Source: Galaxea fascicularis
Lineage: Eukaryota > Cnidaria > Anthozoa > Scleractinia > Euphylliidae
Length of the DNA stretch: 64,000 nucleotides
Reading direction: 5' to 3'
Assembly: GCA_948470475.1 (NCBI GenBank)
Contig: OX419337.1
Coordinates: forward strand, 38,393,505 to 38,457,504
In this document: piece by piece, positions 23,926 through 64,000 of the stretch
Position numbering within the stretch: position 1 is the stretch's first letter
Layout of the letters: each line of letters begins with the position of its first letter
Notes under the pieces: model-generated
What the model was told of the DNA's origin: nothing
Databases searched by the model: none
Seen by the model: the letters and a program-made list of their open reading frames with translations, nothing else
Made by a program: the position numbers and the translations under genes

Positions 23926-24198
23926 CAGACCCGGCCAGGGGGAATAGTGGGATACCAACAAACCTGCTATCCCCCCCCCCCCAAGATACCAATATACCTG
24001 AAAATCATGATAATTAATACCTAAAATTATTTTCAAACGATACTAAATACCTGAAAATGAATAAGTAAAATCTTAATCTGAATACCTAAAATACAGGAAA
24101 AACTAAATACTTTATACCCGAATCTTGACCAAAAAATACCATATACCTGAATTAAAATGGCCCGGGATACCGTATACCCAAAACCCCTGGCCGGGCCT
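23926..24198. mobile_element. TIR element with internal minisatellite
   Basis: The ends CAGACCCGGCCAGGGG (23926-23941) and CCCCTGGCCGGGCCTG (24183-24198) are inverted repeats matching at 15 of 16 positions. The interior is a degenerate tandem array of an AT-rich unit around ATACCTGAAAAT / AATACCTAAAAT from about 23985 to 24160. No ORF of note. Confidence 0.7.
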
Positions 24199-24262
24199 GA
24201 TTTGTCCATTACTATTGCTTTTACACTACAGTCGAAATTTAATTACCGAAGGCGCCTGAAGA

Positions 24263-24430
24263 TAAGGTTCAAACGAATCAATGTCAGTATCCTGGGCAGC
24301 TTCCCACCTACCCCTCCCCTAACCCAACAAGTTATAATAGGTTGATATGAAGTTAATGTCAATGTTAGGTTAGAGGAGGGGTGGGTACACACAGTTGCCC
24401 AGGTACTGGCGCTGATTCGTTCAAACCCTA
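24263..24430. mobile_element. Fold-back MITE (168 bp)
   Basis: The left arm (AAGGTTCAAACGAATCA..., TGGGCAGC..., CCTACCCCTCC) pairs with the right arm (GGAGGGGTGGGT..., GTTGCCCAGG, TGATTCGTTCAAACC). Mismatches and small indels suggest it is old. Confidence 0.65.
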
Positions 24431-25156
24431 TTTTCATGTACTTTCCTCCCGTTACCAACCTTCAAGCTATGGACTGAAAATTATTTTCGTTATGACTTAT
24501 GAGGAGGCTTAAAAAGATGGCAAAACTACGAGAGGGTTCAAAACATAATAAATAAACATCTTTACGAGCAGGTGAAAATCTGTTGAAGAGTGCAAGTTAA
24601 ATGAAACCTAGTGAATTCTGTTTTATGACTGGAAACCTCTTTGTTATGCTTCTTATATTTCTTTGTTTTACCTTCTTACACAACGTAGAGTCTGACTTAT
24701 TCACTCTTGCACCCTATTGACATGTTTGTGTTCTCAGTTAGTACAAACTAGTGTATATTATTCGGTGGTCAACGCTTATCATATGTAGCGCTTCGGTTCG
24801 CTTCAGATCACTCTCAAACCTTCTTAGTAATTGCTGCCGCAGCGAGTGAGCCTGAAGCGAACTAGCGAGGCAGCTCTCTAATCGGCATAGGATAACATTA
24901 TAGGGGTTTGCAATCTCTCCTCTTGCGAAAAGCAAGAAATTGTGGTTGGCGGTAAGCTCAGACGCAAGGAATTGTGGTTATGCGCAAATGGAAGATTTGG
25001 GATGCGCAGTGGACTTCCATGTGCTTTCTGCTCTTGGCAAGAGGGAGGTGAGTTCTTCGGTGTGTAAATTGATCTTTTTTCGCTTCTTGCTTCTCGTAGT
25101 TGTGAGGATGAAATCTCACTTAAATTTTCTCACCATTCCAAGCAGACAAAGAACTC

Positions 25157-25300
25157 AATCAATCAATCAATCAAAATCTTTATTTTAACACGGTAAAAAT
25201 TCATCAGGTGATTACATCAATATAAAATGCAACTACATAATAATTTCCAATAACAATAAAAACACACCTAAAAAGTCTCTCATTTCATAAGGTCACTGTT
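25157..25300 (-). mobile_element. Possible LINE 3' tail
   Basis: A (ATCA)n run at 25157-25173 followed by AAAATCTTTATTTTAACACG looks like the tail of a minus-strand non-LTR retroelement ending in a short tandem repeat. No reverse transcriptase remains, so this is tentative. Confidence 0.3.
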
Positions 25301-25604
25301 AGGATATTTATATCGTCCTCCCCTTCGGCCAGTCTGCAGAGGATGGCAGAACTTGACTAGATCTCGCGCGTACAGAGCCATGTTTTGCCGCGTGCACCGT
25401 GCGCAATACCACAAGAAGCCTGGAAGTCGTGCGTACATGGTTGATGGTAAATGCCTCTTAGCCTCACAGCTACCGCTTGCATTGCTACCTATTCTGGCGT
25501 ACGCAATGAGCGTTTAGAAAATGTTTCGTGCGTGCGCTTGCCATACTCTGCAGATTGGCCCTGCGGCAGCACTTTTACAATTTAGGTATACTAGCTTAGT
25601 TGTA

Positions 25605-25742
25605 GTTTTTGTGTGGCTTACACGAAGTGTATAGCCACATTATGCTGAGACCAAATTTATTATTTATTTATTTGTCCACGAGAGTCGAGCGCCTGTCACG
25701 TGGTCTAGTAAGCCACACATGTACGCATTCCGGACCTATTTT
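25605..25742 (+). repeat. Dispersed repeat pair, copy B (partner 23479-23609)
   Basis: Same 130-bp unit as copy A, with substitutions and a slightly longer ATTTATTT stretch. It ends about 140 bp from the stop codon of the GPCR pseudogene. Confidence 0.8.
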
Positions 25743-25885
25743 GTTTCTTTTGCGACCAAAGTCTCAGAACAAACGTTGAACTCAAAGTCAAAGTAAAGAG
25801 AGCGATGCGTATCATACAACCAATTTTAAGAGCGAGATAACAATTGTTTACCCATACCATTACTACTGAAACTTAGCGGAAGACA

Positions 25886-26747
25886 TTAGTTTTCCTGTTT
25901 CCTACGTAAGAGTTTTCGGAACGTCTTTTTAACTACTATTCGTAGTTCTCGAAGTCGCCAGCAGTACAAAAATGGGTTTATCGACGAGTTCGCGTAAACC
26001 AAAGTTACTGTAACTGATGAAGCTGCCTTCGGAACAGGAATTCCACTGTGGCTAGAAACACTGCAAATGAACCATGGAAAATAGCACACAATCGTACAGA
26101 AGTAAAATACAAAAGTGTTCACAGCAGTGTGCTTTAGCGACGCCACCCTAGAATAGTTTTTAATATTTAAACTTTGTACTGACTGTTGTTGGAGCTGAAT
26201 CTGGAGCTGATGTCGACGAACAATTCGATAAATGCAAAAGTATGAAATGCTGCCCACTATAGTGAAAAGGACTATAAGAGTATAGGCAGCATAAAAATTC
26301 AACGACAACTGTGCTTCTAGGGCTGCCATGATTGAGTTAAAGAGCCAAACGACAACGCTGGCATAAACAACACGCGATGTAGTGATCACATTGTTATAAA
26401 TCATGTGGTATTGAAGCGCCAAAAATCGATCCACGCTTATCAACGCCATTGTAGAAAGAGAAACACTGCACAATAGAGCTGCCATTGCTTTGGATAAGAT
26501 CGTGACTAGTTCAACAGAGGAAAACTGTTTAGCGATATGCAACGGCTGGACGATCAGGCCAACAGCAATATCCGATACCGCCAGACTAGACAACAAAATC
26601 GTGGAGGCCGAACGAAGGGAAGAAGTGGTGAAAATTGCATTTAACACCAAGGCGTTGCCAATAATGGCTAACAACATGAGAGGGAACATGCAAGGTGCAG
26701 GTGACAATGATATCGACAGACAGATCTGAACTTAGTGACATTTTCAT
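25886..26747 (-). pseudogene. Class A GPCR copy 5, frameshifted in TM1
   Basis: From 26689 down to 25886 one frame encodes TM1 to the tail: GNALVL, LAVSD, DRFLALQYH, W in TM4, CYFP and NPFLYCWR are all present. That frame has no adequate N-terminus: its first ATG falls inside TM1, and the reading frame begins upstream at a TTG. The missing part lies in another frame, starting at an ATG at 26747 and giving about 22 residues that end in VDIIVTCTLHVP. This matches the VVIVNCAVNVP of copy 3. A single extra base around 26680-26684 separates the two. It is either a recent pseudogene or an assembly/sequencing error, because the rest shows no stop or decay. Confidence 0.75.
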
Positions 26748-28644
26748 GTACTGATCTGTTCATCTTTTGCACCTGTTTTGAACACTGCGCGTCTCCCTCC
26801 AGGTAAAAAGTTAGTTGAATACCGTAAAATTTAAGTTTCTTTCAAGTTATGGGGTAGTCGGAGTCTTCTTGCATACACGAGGATACACGAGCAAAGCCGG
26901 TGAAGTTTTGAGTCGTTTCACCTTGTAAGACGCCGGAAAGGTTTTAACAAACACTTTGAGCTGAATCAATAAACCGCTGAACTAAAAAGCAAAAAAAAGC
27001 AATACTGACATCTGGTAGTTGTGCTCAAGATGAGCGTTATATGCATATGGAAGTGTTCAAATAATTGATTGTTTATATCCTAATTATTATTGCTAAACCA
27101 ACCAGAGACAATGGAAACCATACTAGCTATCAGTGATCTTTGATGTCGTGTGGTGGTGTATTACAATTAATCATTAGTACTCATGCAGTTTGTAATTTAA
27201 TATTTTCGGTGTATTATTTTTCATGTTATGTAACCGGCTTGCAGTTGATGAGGATTTAAAAAATAACCCCCTCCCCTCCCGGTCGTAAGTCGTAGACATT
27301 GGGGTGTTAAGGACGACTGCATCGGCAAGGAGGTTTACCAAGCAAAACATCAACTCTGCACATTCATCGCACTCCGCTTTGAGGACTACCGCCACCATCG
27401 CGACAGTTTTTGTTAAATTTGTGTTTCAACTTCCAAAACTTTCGGTGAGTGGGGGGGGGGAGGAGGCCGGGGGGCTGCCCCCCCTGTTACGGGCCTGCCT
27501 CAAGAATAGATACCCCATCAAATTTTAAGCTATTAACCATAACAAAAGTTGATGGAAGGGCAAGACTTTGTCGCCAACCGATTAGCCGTCATTTTGAATA
27601 TTTATTTATTTATTTACTTTGCCAAACAAAAGAAATACAGAATAAATGCAAAACAAGGCATGCGTAAAACAAAACAGGGAAGCTTGTCGAGCTGGAAGCT
27701 TTTAACAGCAACAGTGGATATTTTTAGTAAGTGAGCGCTGGAAACATTATAGAAACTTTGCCCTGTAAATAAATTGAGAAAAAAATCGCAAAGATGTTAT
27801 GCAAATGGGTTGAATTGTCGTTTGACCTCGACTTTCGCGATGTTTATCCATGACTTGGTAGAGACGATAGTCCCGGGGATAGTCGGTGTTGTCGATGGTG
27901 GTGGTGGTGGTGGTGGTCGGCGGTGGTAGTACTTGTTTAACAGTAGTTGGATTGCTACTTGGTAGATTGGCAGAATGAAAAGGGGTCTCATTTTTTAAGT
28001 CGGGTTTTGCAGAGATTTTCACAGTTGAATCATTTTCAGTGTGTGGGTGTTATAAAGTTTCCCCTAATGATTAAGTTCGAATTGAAACCCGATACCCCTG
28101 CCTAAGGAAAAACACATGCGAAATCAATCTAGTTCATTTACGAAGTGCTTGGAAAGACTTCTACTGCGTGAGCAACATTTTAAAATAGAATCATGGATCA
28201 TGAACATGATTACAGTTTTTGATGTGGTGCAAAGAAATCAACAGACGTTCATTGAAGCATAGGCATACGATCTCATTTTTAAAGCCTTTCATTACTTCAG
28301 CGAAAGCAAATAAACAGATAATCTCGTGTCCCCTCACTAGCTACTTTTGTTGTTTATATTTCTTTTCTGTCAAGCTGCGCTAATGGGGACAGGTTTCCTC
28401 TGTCTGGTGATTCGAAAACCAAATGAACAATATGTTAGCCTCTGAATTAATTTTTGTCGAGTACAATTGCTTTAAACTCCTGATTTAGTAGCGATTGGTT
28501 ACATTATTTCAATGTAGATTTAAAGTCTTTTTGTCTCCCACGATCGTCTTCACACTTAGTTCACAAAGCGTTTTTAAATTCTCTTCCGCCTTATTACATA
28601 AATTTTTTTCATTGTATTTATGACTGCTTCTCATTAGGCCGGGT
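26748..28644. other. Intergenic, nothing recognised
   Basis: AT-rich with G/C runs near 27450-27485 and a GGT microsatellite (27895-27931). ORFs here are chance translations of low-complexity sequence. No gene was supported. Confidence 0.4.
27895..27931. repeat. (GGT)n microsatellite
   Basis: A run of GGT units with one GGC interruption, directly visible. Confidence 0.9.
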
Positions 28645-28690
28645 GACGTCGTCTAGCAATACAAAACGGATTTATCGACCAATAAATTGT
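28645..28690 (-). pseudogene. GPCR TM7 relic
   Basis: The plus-strand segment GACGTCGTCTAGCAATACAAAACGGATTTATCGACC aligns with the TM7 segments of copies 1 and 5 (GAAGTCGCCAACAATACAAAAATGGATT... and the similar site at 25950-25987). One base is lost in the A run. On the minus strand it reads SINPF and then goes out of frame. No other helices are recognisable upstream. It is probably the tail of a lost sixth copy. Confidence 0.4.
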
Positions 28691-30708
28691 CTCTGGTTCG
28701 ATTGATTGACATTTGACTGACCATGTAATTCAGCCTATCCCAAGGTCCTTTCCCTTCCTTTCCCTGAAGCGACAGGACTGGGAACGAGATGGTAACAAAA
28801 ATTTCGCCCACGTTCCAAGAACTGCTTGCAAGGGATAATTTGTTAAAATAAAACGATACTGATACGCAAATCAATTTTCATTGACATGACTTGCTTTCAG
28901 AAAGAGGCCTGAGGTAATTCGGAAATGGCCTATTGTAAATTACTCACGAGTATATGTTCTTTGCTAGGAAACGTTGCTGATACCCTGGCTCCAGAGGTCC
29001 GTTGAGAAAATAAATATCGCTGAAAACCAAAACAGAAGGCGAGAGACTGGCCTCTGGTTGCAGGATCCGGGAAATTCGTTTTTTTATCATCAAATTAGGA
29101 CAGAATTTGACCTGGTTCGTTGATTGGTTCTTCAAACGAAACAACAACTGTGATTGGCTTACGAAAGCATGGTTTCCCAGCCGACATGAAACAACAACTA
29201 CGATTGGCTAAGGAAAAGGTTGGTCTCCTAGGCGACAGCACAACACGGAGATGAGGTTCAGTATCCGTGCGACCAGAGGTTTTTTTTTTTTCCTCGTGGC
29301 CGCGGCTTAGTCGCGTAATCTCCCTCCTCCAAACGAAAAAAATAACCTCCGGCACCCAGGGCACATTACTGAAAGCTCCAGAAGAAAAGCGTGACACTTG
29401 CGTTGCATTTTACGCATGACCAATCTATCTGTTCGATTCACTCAGACAAATTTGTTGAAAGCGAGTTCCTCTTCTTCTCTCTATATTTTGTTATTCTTTT
29501 GGAGCATCTTGGTGAAATTTGTCACGCTTTTCGTTTGGCTGTTTTATGCTCGCAAGTTTGGTCCCGGCGCAATTTCATGGTTGATTCTAGCGTCCTCAAG
29601 CACTCTTAAAAAAACAAATCAAAATTTTAAAACGTTTACTCTCCTTTTGAACTTTGCTGCCCTAATCTTGAAAAATTCTCTAAAGTCCGAGGTTTGGCTT
29701 ACTGATTTTGGAGGGGAGAAATTAGGTTTTAGTTTGGAAATCGAGGGGAACCTTAAACACGGAAAAGTCTTTCGTCGCTTAAGAAAAAACAGAAGCGGAC
29801 ATTAAAAGTGATAAAATAAAACAAAGCTGAAAACATTGCGGAAAGTGTTAAAAGTGTTTTTCGATTGTTCGCAGCGGCATGGAAGACACGGAAGTTCGGA
29901 GAAATATAAGGTTTTGGTGGGGTGTCTCACTCTTCGCCCCTTTGACAGCTCTGCTGTTGAATTGAAATTATCAGTTCATTTGCTGCCAACTCGAATAATA
30001 AAATAAGAAGAGATTTATGACCATTCATTCATTCCCCATTTTATTCAAGAGGTGTAGCGTGACACCAAAAGTTAGCCAACTACAGCAAAAGTAAACCCGT
30101 TTCCGAACCGGAAGCAGTCTGTTGCCAATGAATTGTCTCACGCTTTGTTTTTGAACTTTAGAATTAACCGTTAGATCTGAATTTCTTCTCGTATTTTAGT
30201 AAAGCGTTTTTGGTGTTTTTAATACGTTTGTTGAATTAATAAGAATATTATCAAAACAAATTTGTAAATCCTGTACATGTGGAACTACCCAGAATTCAAC
30301 TGTTTCTTTGTGCATTCGCCCGTCATGACGTCATTGGTATGCAAGGCTTGGTTCTCCCACAAGGCCATAGGAGCTCTGGCAGTCCGGCCATATTTCCGAG
30401 TTGTCTTCGCATCATATGCATTGTTTTACGCAGGAATATCGCTCGAAGATTGGTTAAAAATACGAAGTTTAGTCGGTTTATGATATCTCTCAAGACCAGG
30501 ATATTTCAAGCGGATTCGCTGCCTCTGGAAATTACGTTGGCGACGTGTTACGACAGAAATTCTTGAGCGGCCCTGCGCCGATTTCATTATGCCGTAGCGG
30601 TTCATGTGAAATATGGAATCTGTGTATAAAATATTCGTGTGACTAAATATGTGCTGCTAGTCCGCCCTACTAGATCAATTGCTAATTGCGTGAAGGACAA
30701 TAGAAATC
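28691..30708. other. Intergenic and presumed 5' flank of MRCK
   Basis: It contains a half-copy of the 9431 fold-back element (about 28866-28933) and two tandem divergent units of about 50 bp sharing AAACAACAACT and ATTGGCT at 29135-29240. The ORF at 29398-29805 (135 codons, hydrophobic) and those at 30277-30566 match nothing known. The MRCK promoter and 5' UTR must lie in the last part, but no TATA box or initiator is clear. Confidence 0.45.
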
Positions 30709-63328
<32,620 letters not shown>

Positions 63329-63430
63329 AAAAACTTGTGTTTTTCTTTCTGGCCTTCCTTTACTGTTGCGCTATACCACAGTCATCCCAAATAAAGCTCA
63401 GAATTGATGTCGCAATTGCTGGTTTGCAGG

Positions 63431-63525
63431 TGACGTCATGGCGGCCATGTTGGTGGTCAAGAACAATAGCCTTTCTTCAAAAGAATTTTCTATTGGTTTG
63501 ACCCCCAACATAGCCGCCTTGTCAC
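63431..63525. repeat. Fold-back repeat
   Basis: TGACGTCATGGCGGCCATGT...GGTCAA on the left pairs with TTGACCCCCAACATAGCCGC...TGTCA on the right. Confidence 0.65.
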
Positions 63526-63908
63526 GTGGTTGAAAACCAAGAATATTTCACGAGCACAGCTTGCTGTTGTGGGAAATAACGGCTGAACACCCCTAGTGAT
63601 GAAGTGTGGCTGACTACGCCAGCGAAGGCTGCAAATTCTGACGGTTTAATAGTGATTGACACGGCACCGTTTGCTAGTACGGTGCCGAGTTCATAGAGCG
63701 CTTCTAAATTAAGCGAACGGTTTTTTAAGTGGATGAGATACGATGACAGCAAGGGCTCATTCTTAGTTATGCTTATGATGGCTTGAGGGATTTGGTTGTT
63801 GGTTTCCAATGAAATCACCGCTCCGTCAAAAGAGCTTTCGTATTTAGGTTCCTTTTCTTGCTCTGATTTAAACCTGAATTCACTTTCACCTCTTGTGGAG
63901 AAGGCCAA
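63522..63908 (-). CDS. Unrecognised ORF, 128 codons
   Basis: The frame (first ATG near 63908) has balanced composition with no low complexity. It includes SLETNNQIPQAIISITKNEPLLSS and ALYELGTVLANGAVSI. Its left end runs into the fold-back repeat at 63431-63525, so the last residues are probably not real. It could be an exon of a neighbouring minus-strand gene or a chance ORF. I recognise no family. Confidence 0.25.
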   Translation of the reverse strand: MAFSTRGESEFRFKSEQEKEPKYESSFDGAVISLETNNQIPQAIISITKNEPLLSSYLIHLKNRSLNLEALYELGTVLANGAVSITIKPSEFAAFAGVVSHTSSLGVFSRYFPQQQAVLVKYSWFSTT

Positions 63909-64000
63909 AGAGTGATACAGTTGCTTACCAAAGAAAGATTAAAATTTGATTAGTGGCGCAGATCATAGTACAATGTTGTTGTGTGTTCACCAGGTTCCGG

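Noticed and set aside
29398..29805. 135-codon hydrophobic plus ORF
   Set aside because: Composition follows T-rich DNA. No family resemblance, and no splice or start context.

Overview
The window looks like nuclear DNA from an anthozoan cnidarian, most likely a stony coral (inference). It is AT-rich and has no bacterial operons. It carries compact intronless class A GPCR genes of the kind expanded in corals and anemones, one animal kinase gene split into about 54 small exons with GT-AG junctions, and many short inverted-repeat elements and tRNA-derived repeats.

Region 1 (about 1-30,600) is an orphan GPCR cluster. It holds four intact single-exon receptor genes: 4170-5066 minus, 11042-11899 minus, 15018-15971 plus and 19521-20438 plus. 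A fifth copy (25886-26747 minus) is broken by a one-base frameshift in TM1, and a short TM7 relic lies near 28,645-28,690. The receptors share GN in TM1, LA.SD in TM2, DRF/DRY with a following H.RY, almost no second extracellular loop, and NPFLY/F in TM7. They look like a local duplication family of the melanocortin/adenosine-like (MECA) type. The DNA between them is mostly inverted-repeat elements: a TTAA-flanked element (1953-2793), an 852-bp TIR element (7371-8222), several fold-back MITEs, a Penelope-like terminus with a hammerhead-ribozyme-like core (about 16,139-16,170) and microsatellites.

Region 2 (30,709 to about 63,330) is one plus-strand gene for MRCK, the myotonic-dystrophy-kinase-related Cdc42-binding kinase (vertebrate CDC42BPA/B/G, fly genghis khan). 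I could place 54 coding exons whose phases all agree and which together give 5310 nt (1769 residues plus stop). Domain order is N-terminal dimerisation segment, AGC kinase with C-tail, long coiled coil, C1 zinc finger, PH, citron-homology (CNH) and a CRIB/PBD Cdc42-binding motif. The last exon is the least certain. Introns hold a decayed Tc1/mariner element with another element inserted in it, three tandem tRNA-like units, several tRNA-derived SINEs, a LINE 3' end and four copies of one MITE family.

Region 3 (63,330-64,000) holds a fold-back repeat and an unrecognised 128-codon minus-strand ORF.

The two gene regions have no evident functional link. No CRISPR, rRNA, operon or viral gene was seen.
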